Below are positions 8,975 to 17,966 of a DNA stretch of 64,000 nt, one piece after another (the first letter of the stretch is position 1; each line of letters opens with the position of its first letter). The stretch comes from Desulfallas sp. Bu1-1 (GTDB taxonomy: Bacteria; Bacillota; Desulfotomaculia; Desulfotomaculales; Desulfallaceae). Under the pieces are notes generated by a model. The model saw only the letters and a program-made list of their open reading frames with translations. It was not told the origin of the DNA and did no database searches. Location of the stretch: positions 62,001 to 126,000 of the forward strand of contig NZ_JADNRQ010000007.1 in the NCBI RefSeq assembly GCF_015594625.1. Reading direction: 5' to 3'. The position numbers were made by a program, and so were the translations under genes.

Positions 8975-9667
8975 GATATAATCGAACATATCCAGGACGG
9001 CGCTATTTTACAGCTGGGCATCGGTTCCATACCCAACGCCATCACCAATTATATAAATGGAAAAAGGAATTTGGTCATCCACACAGAAATGATTACTGAT
9101 GGAATGGTGGATTTGGTTGTCCAGGGAGTAGTTACAAATGAAAGGAAAACCATACACCGGGGTAAAATCGTTGGTTGTTTTGCGCTGGGAACCAGAAGGT
9201 TATATGACTTTCTTCACGAAAATCCCATGGTGGAGATGTATCCCGTTTCTTATACCAACGATCCGCAGGTAATACCCCGCAATGATAACCTGGTTTCCAT
9301 TAACGCCACCACGGCAGTGAACCTGTGGGGCCAATGCGCCTCGGAAAGCATCGGAGCCGTGCATTACAGCGGTACGGGAGGGCAGGTGGATTTTGCCCGG
9401 GGGGACCTGGCTTCCCGGGGTGAAAAAGGGTTTTGAGTAACTTATTCCACAACCTCCTGGGGAGAATACAAGATAGTCCCGCGCTTGCCCGAGGGAACCA
9501 TAGTAACGACGGGTAAAAACGATGTTGATCATGTTGTGACCGAATACGGTGTGGCCAAGCTCAGGGGCAAAACGGTCAAACAAAAGGCCGAAGCCATGAT
9601 TACCATCGCCCATCCGGATTTTCGGGCCGAATTGAAAAAACAGGCCCGCAGGTTAAACATAATTTAA
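8975..9667 (+). pseudogene. CoA-transferase pseudogene (5' truncated, in-frame TGA)
   Basis: Encodes the C-terminal half of a protein closely like the intact CoA-transferase at 5627-6994. Similarity begins at the equivalent of residue 225 (QLGIGSIPNAI, then HTEM) and runs to the normal C-terminus (HPDFRAELKKQARRLNII). The first half is absent; a stop lies directly before. A TGA at 9434-9436 interrupts the same frame after KGF, so this is a nonsense change and not a frameshift. The remnant begins 50 bp after the dehydrogenase stop and ends 25 bp before etfB. The stretches at 9071-9436 and 9485-9667 are therefore one broken gene, not two genes. Confidence 0.88.
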
Positions 9668-9691
9668 TTTAATCAGTAAAGGAGGAAATGT

Positions 9692-10462
9692 ATGAAAATC
9701 CTAGTTTGTTTGAAGCAAACCTTTGACACAGAAGCCAAAATAACACTGGACAGCAACGGTAAAATTGAACGCAAAGGGGTTAGTTTGATTATGAACCCCT
9801 ATGACGAGTTTGCTGTGGAAGAGGCCCTGCGCATCAAGGAAAAAGGCGAGGGTGAGGTTACCGTAATCAGTGTCGGAGGGCAGCAAACCCAGGATGCTTT
9901 AAGGCAAGCGCTGGCCATGGGCGCCGACAAGGCCGTGCTGGTTGACCCCGGCGACGTGGAGTTGGATGAATACTCAACTGCCACCATTTTGGCCAAGGTA
10001 ATCTCCGGTATGGAATACGACATCATCCTCGGTGGCTTCAGGGCCATTGACGACGGTTCTGCACAAGTTGCCGGCAGGGTGGCCGAAATTTTAAACATTC
10101 CCGTGGTCAACGTGGTGACCAAACTTGAAATAGAGAACGGCAAGGCCGTTGCCACTCGCGAGATTGAAGGCGGTAGTGAGGTTGTTGAAGTGTCATTACC
10201 CGCTGTGATAACTGCCCAGAAAGGTTTGAACGAGCCCCGCTATCCATCAATGAAAGGGATTATGAAAGCCAAGAAGAAGCCCATGGACAAAAAGTCGCTG
10301 GCTGACCTCGGCCTGGATGAAAGCCAAATTGCCGCCAAGGTGAAAGCGATTTCCTTCTCGCTGCCGGAAGCGCGTAAGGCCGGCAAGGTAATTCCGGGCG
10401 AAGCCGCGGAAGCCGCCCGTGAACTTGCCAGGCTGTTACGTGAAGAGGCAAAAGTTATCTAG
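9692..10462 (+). CDS. etfB: Electron transfer flavoprotein, beta subunit
   Basis: 256-residue EtfB, which binds AMP or FAD depending on Etf type and forms a heterodimer with EtfA. The N-terminus MKILVCLKQTFDTEAKI, the NPYDEFAVEEALRIKE segment and GFRAIDDGSAQVAGRVAE are typical. AAAGGAGG lies 7 nt before the ATG. It lies 24 bp after a CoA-transferase remnant and 39 bp before etfA. It accepts electrons from the acyl-CoA dehydrogenase; the neighbouring membrane FeS protein is the probable next carrier. Confidence 0.97.
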   Translation: MKILVCLKQTFDTEAKITLDSNGKIERKGVSLIMNPYDEFAVEEALRIKEKGEGEVTVISVGGQQTQDALRQALAMGADKAVLVDPGDVELDEYSTATILAKVISGMEYDIILGGFRAIDDGSAQVAGRVAEILNIPVVNVVTKLEIENGKAVATREIEGGSEVVEVSLPAVITAQKGLNEPRYPSMKGIMKAKKKPMDKKSLADLGLDESQIAAKVKAISFSLPEARKAGKVIPGEAAEAARELARLLREEAKVI

Positions 10463-10501
10463 CAAATACCACGTATTTCACTATCAAGGAGGGAATAGAT
10501 C

Positions 10502-11476
10502 ATGGCTAAAGGAATTTGGGTTTTTGCCGAACAGCGTGAAGGACAGATCAAGAAAGTTACTTTTGAACTTTTAAGCGAAGGGCGTAAAATTGCCGACCAG
10601 CTCGGAGAAGAACTGTGCGCGGTGTTGGTTGGCAAAGACGTGGCCGGGTTGGCCGATTCTCTTGGCAAATACGGTGCCGATAAAGTGTTTGTAGTGGAAA
10701 ATGACGCGTTGGAGAACTATACTACGGACGGTTATACCAACGTGGTGGCCGATCTGATCAAACAATATGAACCCAGCGCTTTTCTGCTGGGCTGCACCGT
10801 AACGGGACGTGATCTGGCCGCCCAGGTGGCCCAGCGGCTGCAAACCGGCCTGATGACAGATTGTACCGGCATGGAGATTGTCGAAGGCCAGCTGGTGTTT
10901 ACCCGGCCGATTTATGCCGGCAAGGCCATTGTCAAGGCTTCCTGCCCCGAAGCACGCCCGGTAATGGCTACCATTCGCCCCAACACTTTTACTGCCGAAG
11001 AAAACACCAAAGCGGCTGAAGTGGTAAAAGTCGACGCCAACGCGGGCGATATCCGCCAGATCATTAAAGACATCGTGCGCCAGGTTTCCGAACGCCCCGA
11101 ACTGACCGAGGCCGATATCATCGTCAGCGGCGGCCGGGGTATGAAAGGCCCGGAAAACTTTAAGATTCTGGAAGAGTTGGCCGACGTGCTCGGTGCCGCC
11201 GTGGGCGCTTCCCGGGCAGCAGTGGATGCGGGCTGGGTACCTCATAGCTTCCAGGTGGGCCAGACCGGTAAAACCGTTTCCCCCACCCTCTACATTGCCT
11301 GCGGTATTTCCGGAGCCATTCAACACTTGGCCGGCATGAGCTCCGCCAAATGTATCGTGGCCATTAACAAGGATGAAGAAGCCAACATCTTCAAGGTGGC
11401 TGACTACGGCATTGTTGGCGACCTGTTTGAAGTGGTGCCCATTTTAACCGAAGAGTTAAAGAAAATATTGGCCTAA
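10502..11476 (+). CDS. etfA: Electron transfer flavoprotein, alpha subunit
   Basis: 324-residue EtfA. The C-terminal FAD domain is plain: [11 protein letters not shown], then [20 protein letters not shown], then [20 protein letters not shown]. No extra ferredoxin domain is fused at the N-terminus, unlike some clostridial EtfA. GGAGG precedes the ATG by 8 nt. With EtfB it links acyl-CoA dehydrogenase to downstream acceptors. A strong hairpin follows the gene. Confidence 0.97.
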   Translation: MAKGIWVFAEQREGQIKKVTFELLSEGRKIADQLGEELCAVLVGKDVAGLADSLGKYGADKVFVVENDALENYTTDGYTNVVADLIKQYEPSAFLLGCTVTGRDLAAQVAQRLQTGLMTDCTGMEIVEGQLVFTRPIYAGKAIVKASCPEARPVMATIRPNTFTAEENTKAAEVVKVDANAGDIRQIIKDIVRQVSERPELTEADIIVSGGRGMKGPENFKILEELADVLGAAVGASRAAVDAGWVPHSFQVGQTGKTVSPTLYIACGISGAIQHLAGMSSAKCIVAINKDEEANIFKVADYGIVGDLFEVVPILTEELKKILA

Positions 11477-11491
11477 GAAAATAGATATTGG

Positions 11492-11517
11492 GCGGAGTGC
11501 GGTTTTACCGCCTCCGC
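11492..11517 (+). other. Strong RNA hairpin between etfA and the FeS oxidoreductase gene
   Basis: GCGGAG-T-GCGGT pairs with ACCGC-CTCCGC around a TTT loop, eleven pairs with one bulged T. There is no T-tract, so it is unlikely to be a simple terminator; it may set mRNA stability or partial read-through between etfBA and the next gene. Confidence 0.55.
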
Positions 11518-11631
11518 TAAATTCAACGAGATGTTTTGCAGTTGATTGGGGAAAAAGAGGTATGTTGACCCCCACACAAGGGCGGCAGCCCGGGAATGCC
11601 GAATCAATATTCGGCGAGGTGCAAGGTCAAC

Positions 11632-13653
11632 ATGATTACGGTTAAAGTTATAGTTTTTACGTTATTGGTGCTTTTCGGCTTGTATTCCTTTGGGATGGGG
11701 ATTAAGGAACGCTACGATGTATTGATGATGGCCAAGCCGGAAAACAGGTTTGACGAACCGGGGCAAAGGCTGTGGGGAGCGCTGTCCATTATATTCGGGC
11801 AGAAAAGGTTGCTCAGGGAACCCGGAGCCGGCTTGATGCACTTGCTTATCTTTTGGGGACTAATTGTTTTTTCTTTTGGGTTAGTTCAATTTATTCTTGA
11901 AGGGCTGTTTCCCGGCGCAGCCATTCCAGTAATAGGCGTCAATCCCTACTTTTACTTACTGGTTGATATTTTTGGCGTGGCGGCCGCAGTGGGGATGCTT
12001 GTATCCGCTTACCGCAGGTATATTGCCAGAGTACCGCGCCTGGGGGTTGGAAACTGGCCGGAAGAAAAAGTTATTGTTGCTTTAATTTCGGCAATCGTGT
12101 TGATGATAACCAGTTATTTTATTTCCACCGGGGCACATGCGGTTTCCGTCGGCAGTGATCGTTATGCCCTGGCGCCCGTGTCGGGCTGGTTGGCCATATT
12201 ATTTAACGACATGGACCAGGTTGCCCGCCAGGGTTTGTACAACGTGTTCTGGTGGATCAACGTTGCGATGGCACTTGGCCTGCTTGTATTTTTCCGGTAC
12301 TCCCATCTGGTGCACCCGATGGCCGCGCCTTTAAACATATATTTCCGTAATTTACAGCCCAGGGGCGGCTCTATTAGGGATCTGGACCTGGAAAACGAGG
12401 AAGAAGAAAATTTCGGGGTTAGCAAAATAACGGATTATACCTGGAAACAATTACTTGATTGTTATGCATGCGCCGAATGCGGGCGGTGCCAGGACAACTG
12501 CCCGGCGTATCTTAGTGGAAAACCCCTTTCCCCGAAGCAATTAATCGCCACGTTGAAGGAGAATTTACCTCACAAAGCAAAATACCTTGGCGGTTTAAAA
12601 GATGCTTATGCAGCGACTGAAAACGGCGACGGCGGACAAAATGATTTACCGGTACTGGCGGGCAATGTGATCAGCGAAGATACTATCTGGTCTTGCACTA
12701 CCTGTTACGCTTGCCAGGAGCATTGCCCGCAGCTTAATGAACATATCAATAAGATTATTGATTTAAGACGCAATCTAGTGCTCGATCAAAGTGAGTTCCC
12801 CGGCGAGGCTCAGCTGGCGTTTACCAACCTGGAACGCAATTTCAATCCCTGGGGTGTGGGTTGGTCCAGCAGGGGTGATTGGGCTACGGAAATGGATGTT
12901 CAGACAATGGACGAAGCCGAAGGGGCGGAATATTTACTTTTTGTGGGATGTGCCGGGTCGTTTGACGACCGGATTAAGAACGTAACTACCGCCCTGGTTA
13001 AAATTCTACGATCAGCGGGCATAAGTTTTGCAACATTAGGTGCCGAAGAAAAGTGTTGCGGTGATTCGGCCCGCAGGTTGGGCAATGAATATTTGTTCCA
13101 AACTTTGGTCCAAGAAAATATTGAAACATTTAATGAGTATGGGGTCAAAAAGATTATTACCGCCTGCCCGCATTGTTTTAACACGTTGAAAAACGAATAC
13201 CCCCGTTTTGGTGGTAATTACGAGGTAATTCACCATACCCAATTCATTAACCGGTTAATCGAAGAGAAAAAGATTACACTGTCCGGTTTAAGCCGTCCGC
13301 TTACATTGACTTACCATGATTCCTGCTACCTGGGGCGTTATAACAACGAATACGAGGCGCCACGCCGCATTATCAATGGTTTGCCCGGCATTTCCCTGGT
13401 GGAAATGGACAGAAACAAGAGTAAATCGTTTTGCTGTGGCGCCGGCGGCGGTAGAATGTGGCTGGAGGAAAACATTGGAAAACGAATTAACGTTATGAGA
13501 ACGGAACAGGCCCTGGCCACCCGGCCGGATATCATAGCCGTTAATTGCCCGTTCTGCCTCACCATGATCGAAGACGGCCTCAAGGAATTCGACCAGGCTG
13601 AAAACATTAAGGTAAAGGATATAGCGGAGCTAGTGGTTGGGTATTTACAGTGA
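11632..13653 (+). CDS. Membrane-bound FeS oxidoreductase with two CCG domains (EtfAB-linked)
   Basis: About 673 residues. N-terminal hydrophobic half with several membrane segments (NarI/HdrE-like), then two 4Fe-4S motifs (CYACAECGRCQDNCP and CTTCYACQEHCP), then two cysteine-rich CCG domains (EKCCGDSARR with ACPHC, SFCCGAGGG with NCPFC). This architecture matches the membrane oxidoreductase found next to etfBA in syntrophic and sulfate-reducing fatty-acid oxidisers, proposed to carry electrons from EtfAB to menaquinone. I chose ATG 11632 over the in-frame ATG 11596 because AAGG and GAGG precede it and the hydrophobic sequence begins there. It follows etfA by 155 bp. Confidence 0.92.
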   Translation: MITVKVIVFTLLVLFGLYSFGMGIKERYDVLMMAKPENRFDEPGQRLWGALSIIFGQKRLLREPGAGLMHLLIFWGLIVFSFGLVQFILEGLFPGAAIPVIGVNPYFYLLVDIFGVAAAVGMLVSAYRRYIARVPRLGVGNWPEEKVIVALISAIVLMITSYFISTGAHAVSVGSDRYALAPVSGWLAILFNDMDQVARQGLYNVFWWINVAMALGLLVFFRYSHLVHPMAAPLNIYFRNLQPRGGSIRDLDLENEEEENFGVSKITDYTWKQLLDCYACAECGRCQDNCPAYLSGKPLSPKQLIATLKENLPHKAKYLGGLKDAYAATENGDGGQNDLPVLAGNVISEDTIWSCTTCYACQEHCPQLNEHINKIIDLRRNLVLDQSEFPGEAQLAFTNLERNFNPWGVGWSSRGDWATEMDVQTMDEAEGAEYLLFVGCAGSFDDRIKNVTTALVKILRSAGISFATLGAEEKCCGDSARRLGNEYLFQTLVQENIETFNEYGVKKIITACPHCFNTLKNEYPRFGGNYEVIHHTQFINRLIEEKKITLSGLSRPLTLTYHDSCYLGRYNNEYEAPRRIINGLPGISLVEMDRNKSKSFCCGAGGGRMWLEENIGKRINVMRTEQALATRPDIIAVNCPFCLTMIEDGLKEFDQAENIKVKDIAELVVGYLQ

Positions 13654-13656
13654 CGA

Positions 13657-13689
13657 TTTTAAGCCGGCAGTCCTCTTGCCGGCTTAAAA
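13657..13689 (+). other. Perfect 13-bp hairpin after the FeS oxidoreductase gene
   Basis: TTTTAAGCCGGCA pairs perfectly with TGCCGGCTTAAAA around a 7-nt loop, three bases after the stop codon. A T-run is missing after the stem, so it may be an mRNA 3'-end or processing element; weak termination is possible. A second short stem (GCGGCTTTAAGGCCGC) follows. Confidence 0.55.
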
Positions 13690-13793
13690 TAGATTGTGCG
13701 GCTTTAAGGCCGCTGGCCGAAACAGGCGGCGCTTGGAGGGAAAGCTTTGCCTGTTTTGCCTTGTTTATATTTTTAGAGGGAGGAGAATAATTT

Positions 13794-14978
13794 ATGCGGG
13801 AAGCTGTTATCGTCAGTTCTGTTCGCACGGCGGTAGGGAAATACGGCGGTTCATTGACCACGGTGCCCGCTGCGGACATGGGAGCGCAGGTTATTGCCGA
13901 AGCCCTGCGCAGGGCCGGCGTTGAGCCCGGCCAGGTGGACGAGGTAATCATGGGTAATGTTTTACAGGCTGGTTTGGGACAAAACCCCGCCCGTCAAGCG
14001 GCAATTAAGGCGGGCATTCCCCACGATGTTCCGTCCTGGACCTTGAATAAGGTATGCGGCTCAGGGTTAAAAACGGTGGGCCTGGCCGCTCAACTGGTTG
14101 CTGCCGGAGAAGCCGACATTATTGTGGCCGGTGGCATGGAAAACATGTCGGCTGCTCCGTATCTTGTGGAAAAAGGCCGCTGGGGTTATCGCATGGGCGA
14201 TGCCAAACTTGTGGATACTATGATCAGAGACGGCTTGTGGTGTGCATTTAACGATGTACATATGGGGATAACCGCGGAGAATATTGCGGCCAGGTACGGT
14301 ATCACCCGTGAGGACCAGGATGTTTTCTCGGTCGGCAGCCAGCAAAAGGCCATTGCGGCAATTGATGAGGGTCGTTTTAAGGAGGAAATATTGCCGGTTC
14401 AACTGCCGTCTAAAAAAAGCGACCCTGTGATATTTGATACTGATGAGTTCCCACGGCGCGGAACCACTTTGGAAGTATTATCCAAACTCAAGCCCGCTTT
14501 TAAAAAGGATGGTACTGTTACTGCGGGTAATGCTTCCGGAATTAACGACGGTGCCGCGGCGGTGGTGGTAATGTCAGCCGAAAAGGCCAAGGAGCTGGGT
14601 GTAAAACCGTTGTTCGCCATCAGGTCAACAGCTTCCGCCGGCGTGGATCCGGCCTATATGGGTCTGGGGCCAATTCCCGCCAGTAAAAAAGCGCTGGCCA
14701 AAGCCGGCTTGACCGTAGCCGATCTTGATTTAATCGAGGCCAACGAGGCGTTTGCAGCCCAGGCTATAGCTGTAATCCGGGAGTTGGAGCTTCCTGTGGA
14801 AAAAACCAATGTCAACGGCGGGGCCGTGGCCATCGGGCATCCCATCGGTTGCAGCGGAACCAGGATACTGGTCACTTTGTTGCATGAGATGAAACGCCGG
14901 GGCAGCAAGTATGGCCTGGCTACGTTGTGTATCGGTGGCGGGCAGGGCTGCGCTTTGGTAGTGGAAAATATTAATTAA
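13794..14978 (+). CDS. Acetyl-CoA C-acyltransferase (thiolase)
   Basis: 394-residue thiolase. The acylated cysteine is in [11 protein letters not shown] near residue 88; the second active-site region is [15 protein letters not shown] and the C-terminal cysteine motif is CIGGGQGCA. It cleaves 3-ketoacyl-CoA to acetyl-CoA and a shortened acyl-CoA; the reverse condensation is possible too. GGGAGGAG lies before the ATG. It is followed at 42 bp by the 3-hydroxyacyl-CoA dehydrogenase gene. In this catabolic context it is the last step of beta-oxidation. Confidence 0.96.
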   Translation: MREAVIVSSVRTAVGKYGGSLTTVPAADMGAQVIAEALRRAGVEPGQVDEVIMGNVLQAGLGQNPARQAAIKAGIPHDVPSWTLNKVCGSGLKTVGLAAQLVAAGEADIIVAGGMENMSAAPYLVEKGRWGYRMGDAKLVDTMIRDGLWCAFNDVHMGITAENIAARYGITREDQDVFSVGSQQKAIAAIDEGRFKEEILPVQLPSKKSDPVIFDTDEFPRRGTTLEVLSKLKPAFKKDGTVTAGNASGINDGAAAVVVMSAEKAKELGVKPLFAIRSTASAGVDPAYMGLGPIPASKKALAKAGLTVADLDLIEANEAFAAQAIAVIRELELPVEKTNVNGGAVAIGHPIGCSGTRILVTLLHEMKRRGSKYGLATLCIGGGQGCALVVENIN

Positions 14979-15020
14979 TAATTATGACAGATGAATATGA
15001 ATTTCGGGGAGGGGTTTATA

Positions 15021-15872
15021 ATGGAAATTAAAAAGATTATGGTGATCGGAGCCGGGCAAATGGGTTCGGGTATTGCCCAGGTGGCAGCTGTGGCCGGGTT
15101 TGAAGTGGTACTTAATGATATTAAGGATGAGTTTGTGAACAGGGGCCTGGGGGTAATCGGGAAAAACTTAAGCCGTGATGTAAGTAAAGGCAGGCTGGAG
15201 GAAGCTCAGAAAGAAGCCATTTTAAAACGGATCAAGCCCTCAACCAGCTTACAGGACGCTATTGACGTGGATATCGTTATCGAGGCTGCTGTAGAAAACA
15301 TGGAAATTAAAAGCAATATCTTCCGTGAACTGGACGGTATCGCCCCGGCCCACGCCATTTTGGCCACCAATACATCCTCCCTGCCGATTACTGAAGTGGC
15401 GGCGGTTACAAAACGCCCGGAAAAGGTAATTGGTATGCATTTTATGAATCCGGTGCCGGTCATGAAGCTGGTGGAAATAATTCGCGGTCTGGCCACAAGC
15501 GATGAAACATTCAACTTGGTTAAAGAGCTCAGCGAGCGGATGAACAAGGTGCCCGTCGAGGTGAATGACGCCCCCGGCTTTGTGAGTAACCGGGTGCTCA
15601 TACCCATGATCAACGAGGCCATTTACTGTGTTTACGAAGGCATAGCCACGCCGGAGGCGGTGGATCAGGTAATGAAACTGGGCATGAATCACCCCATGGG
15701 GCCGCTGGCCCTGGCGGACCTTATCGGCCTTGACACCTGCCTGTATATCATGGAAGTGCTGCATAAGGGCTTCGGTGACAGCAAGTATCGCCCCTGCCCG
15801 CTCCTACGCAAGTATGTTGCCGCCGGCTGGCTGGGCAGAAAAACCGGACGCGGATTTTATGTTTATGAATAA
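15021..15872 (+). CDS. hbd: 3-hydroxybutyryl-CoA dehydrogenase
   Basis: 283-residue NAD(P)-dependent 3-hydroxyacyl-CoA dehydrogenase. The Rossmann motif [13 protein letters not shown] is at residues 8-20; [11 protein letters not shown] and [16 protein letters not shown] follow, and the helical C-terminal domain has [11 protein letters not shown]. The ATG at 15021 is chosen because GGGGAGGGG precedes it and the family N-terminus starts there; an in-frame ATG at 14991 would add 10 atypical residues. It lies between thiolase and crotonase, giving three consecutive beta-oxidation steps in one transcript. Confidence 0.95.
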   Translation: MEIKKIMVIGAGQMGSGIAQVAAVAGFEVVLNDIKDEFVNRGLGVIGKNLSRDVSKGRLEEAQKEAILKRIKPSTSLQDAIDVDIVIEAAVENMEIKSNIFRELDGIAPAHAILATNTSSLPITEVAAVTKRPEKVIGMHFMNPVPVMKLVEIIRGLATSDETFNLVKELSERMNKVPVEVNDAPGFVSNRVLIPMINEAIYCVYEGIATPEAVDQVMKLGMNHPMGPLALADLIGLDTCLYIMEVLHKGFGDSKYRPCPLLRKYVAAGWLGRKTGRGFYVYE

Positions 15873-15902
15873 ATCATAAATAATCTGTGAGGAGGCATCC
15901 CA

Positions 15903-16685
15903 ATGGGCTGGAACAATATCCTGCTGGAAAAGGAAGATAATCTTGCCGTAATGACGATAAACAGGCCAAAAGTGCTGAATGCCCTTAACGGTGAAACATT
16001 GAGGGAACTGGACGAGGCGGTGGAGCAAATAGCGGCGGACGACGAGGTCCGGGTGGTTATTATTACCGGTGCGGGGGAAAAAGCGTTTGTTGCCGGTGCC
16101 GACATTGCCTTTATGCAAACCCTCACGCCGCTTGAGGCCAGGCAGTTTTCCCGTTTGGGCCAAAAGGTGTTCAGTAAAATTGAGAATTTACCCCAACCGG
16201 TTATCGCTGCCATCAACGGATTCGCCCTCGGCGGCGGCTGTGAGCTGGCTATGGCGTGCGACATCAGGATAGCTTCCGAAAACGCCAAATTGGGCCAGCC
16301 CGAGGTTAACCTGGGTATTATCGCCGGATTTGGCGGTACGCAAAGGCTGCCCAGGCTGGTTAACCCCGGTTTGGCTAAAGAAATTTTATTTACAGCCGAC
16401 ATGTACGACGCCGAAGCTGCCCATCGTATTGGGCTGGTCAACCATGTGGTACCAGCAGCGGAATTGATGAACTTCTGTAAAAACATGGCCAGGCGCATTG
16501 CCGCCCGCGGCCCAATAGCCGTACGGCTCAGTAAGGAGGCCGTAAACGAAGGGTTGGAAATGGATTTGGAAAAAGCGATTGCGCATGAAGCCGATTTATT
16601 TGCCGTGGCTTTTGCCACGGAGGATAGAAACGAAGGTATTTCCGCCTTTCTTGCCAAGAAGAAGCCCGAGTTCAAAAATAAATAA
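15903..16685 (+). CDS. Enoyl-CoA hydratase (crotonase)
   Basis: 260-residue crotonase-fold enzyme that hydrates trans-2-enoyl-CoA. Oxyanion-hole region AFVAGADIAFM and the signature GFALGGGCELAMACDIRIAS are clear; the two catalytic glutamate positions (GCELAMA and GQPEVNLGI) are present. GAGGAGG precedes the ATG by 7 nt. It is the last gene of the run before a terminator, 30 bp after hbd. A second crotonase at 26479-27252 is less clearly assigned to this pathway. Confidence 0.95.
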   Translation: MGWNNILLEKEDNLAVMTINRPKVLNALNGETLRELDEAVEQIAADDEVRVVIITGAGEKAFVAGADIAFMQTLTPLEARQFSRLGQKVFSKIENLPQPVIAAINGFALGGGCELAMACDIRIASENAKLGQPEVNLGIIAGFGGTQRLPRLVNPGLAKEILFTADMYDAEAAHRIGLVNHVVPAAELMNFCKNMARRIAARGPIAVRLSKEAVNEGLEMDLEKAIAHEADLFAVAFATEDRNEGISAFLAKKKPEFKNK

Positions 16686-16803
16686 TACTTTAATTTCTAT
16701 TGGATAGGGTGGCCGCACACGGTTGCCCTATCAACTTTTTATCAATTATTAACTCCCTTTATATGTATGAGTACTTTCGGAAAGTCCGAAATCACACCTA
16801 TCG

Positions 16804-16831
16804 AGCCCTTTAAAGAGGGCTTTTTTATTTT
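16804..16831 (+). terminator. Rho-independent terminator of the beta-oxidation operon
   Basis: AGCCCT (16804-16809) pairs with AGGGCT (16816-16821), followed by TTTTTATTTT. A separate short stem, TTTCGGA-AAG-TCCGAAA, lies just upstream at 16775-16791. Confidence 0.75.
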
Positions 16832-16860
16832 CACCCCAGTCAATGCAGGGGTAAAAATAG

Positions 16861-17826
16861 CTAATATACCGACATTATTAAAGGTATTAATTGATATTTA
16901 AGCCTAATCATCGTAAACAAGCTAATATGGAACTTCAGGGTGTTCAGGGGTGACGCAAAGCTGTGCTGTTCCTTCAAGTCAGCTTCCGTAAGGTCGACAT
17001 ATCGTCTGGTCATTGTCAAAGTGGCGTGCCCCATTGTCCGCTGAAGGCGTGGCCGCCGTTGCGAGGGTATAGCAGGGCGAAGGAGTGCCTTAAATCATAG
17101 GGCCTAATTTTGGTGCCCAGTTTTTTGCTGTAATACTCCAACCTGTCGCTCAGGTTTGGGCGGTTAAGGGTGTGCCATCGGCGGTGCAGAATACGGGGAC
17201 GCTGTCTTTCCATGCGGGGTGCCTGGCCGCAATTAAATCCCTTATCACCTGTGCGGTGGCCGGCATTACCGGCATCGTCCTGCTTACCCTTGTTTTGGCG
17301 TTTTCAGCCCGGATAACTACGTTCAAGTTTCTTAAATTAATATCCGATACCAGCAGGGAAAACGCTTCCTTTGGTCGAATACCTGTATCAAGGATTAGTA
17401 ATATTAAGGCATAGTCTCTAAGTCCAGCAAATGTTTTTTTATTGGGCAAGGCGAGTAACTGTTGGAGAGTGTCGGCGTCCAGGTTGCATATTCGCCCTCG
17501 TCTTTTCGGCGTCTAAACCCGGACAACGGGTTTTCGGTAAAGATACCTTCCTGTATGCACCAGTTGAAAAATACCTTTAAATAGGTCAGCCTAAGGTTGA
17601 AGGTGGACGGTTTAACCGGCTGTGCCATGTTTTCAAGTAGATTTTTCTTCAAGGTTTTAGGGTCATATACTTTGGGATGGCGTTTAAAGAATTGGCTTAT
17701 GTGTAACCTGTAGTCTTGAATTGTTCTTTCGGAAACGCCCTGTGCTTGTTTCCAGTAAAGAAAGTCCTGCATAGCATCCTGCCATGTATCAGGTAAATGC
17801 TTCTCCAAACGAATAACTTTTGCTAT
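16861..17826 (-). pseudogene. Tyrosine recombinase/integrase pseudogene
   Basis: A phage-integrase-family recombinase broken by at least three frameshifts. The pieces in order are an N-terminal SAM-like core-binding domain (17404-17826; DFLYWKQAQGVSERTIQDYR), the catalytic start (17150-17449; LRDYALILLILDTGIRPKEA, with the first catalytic Arg), then RPYDLRHSFALL (HxxR box) at 17016-17213, then in another frame RTMGHATLTMTRRYVDLTEADL (split here, 16960-17050) with the final Tyr. The ancestral start codon, ATG in the second copy, is ATA here (17824-17826). It is an inactive remnant of an integrated element between the beta-oxidation operon and the amidohydrolase gene. Confidence 0.88.
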
Positions 17827-17861
17827 AAAAATAAAACCCCCCTATGGATTTGCAAAGGGGG
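17825..17861 (-). terminator. Terminator-like hairpin in the integrase leader
   Basis: On the minus strand CCCCC-N14-GGGGGG is followed by TTTTATTTTTAT, and the T-tract runs directly into the integrase start position. Its place before the gene suggests an attenuator or a terminator that shields the integrase. A counterpart with a longer stem exists at 45637-45673. Confidence 0.6.
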
Positions 17862-17940
17862 ATAATCCATTGTGTTTGACGGGCTTGTTTTAGACACATC
17901 GGATTGCACTAAAAAGGTATATTTAGATAGGTGTCTAATA
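17840..17940 (-). repeat. Dispersed repeat, copy 1 (integrase leader)
   Basis: Closely similar, in opposite orientation, to 45549-45660; similarity continues into the integrase N-terminal coding part to about 17710. Shared words include GTGTCTAAAACAAGCCCGTC and GGATTATCCCCCTT. TAGACAC-type boxes occur in both orientations (17890-17897 and near 17931-17937). Confidence 0.8.
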
Positions 17941-17966
17941 ATGCGAAAACTGCAGGTGACTTAACA

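Noticed and set aside
9434-9436. In-frame TGA in the CoA-transferase remnant as a selenocysteine codon
   Set aside because: The intact paralogue has an isoleucine at this place, no catalytic Cys is expected there, and the gene is already 5'-truncated.
13724-13745. Sigma-54 promoter before thiolase (TTGGAGGGAAAGCTTTGCC)
   Set aside because: The GG-to-GC spacing is 12 or 9 bases, not 10, so it does not meet the requirement; the gene is probably in the upstream transcript.
16775-16791. TTTCGGA-AAG-TCCGAAA hairpin as an attachment site
   Set aside because: No second copy was seen near either integrase remnant; it is more likely part of the 3' end of the operon transcript.
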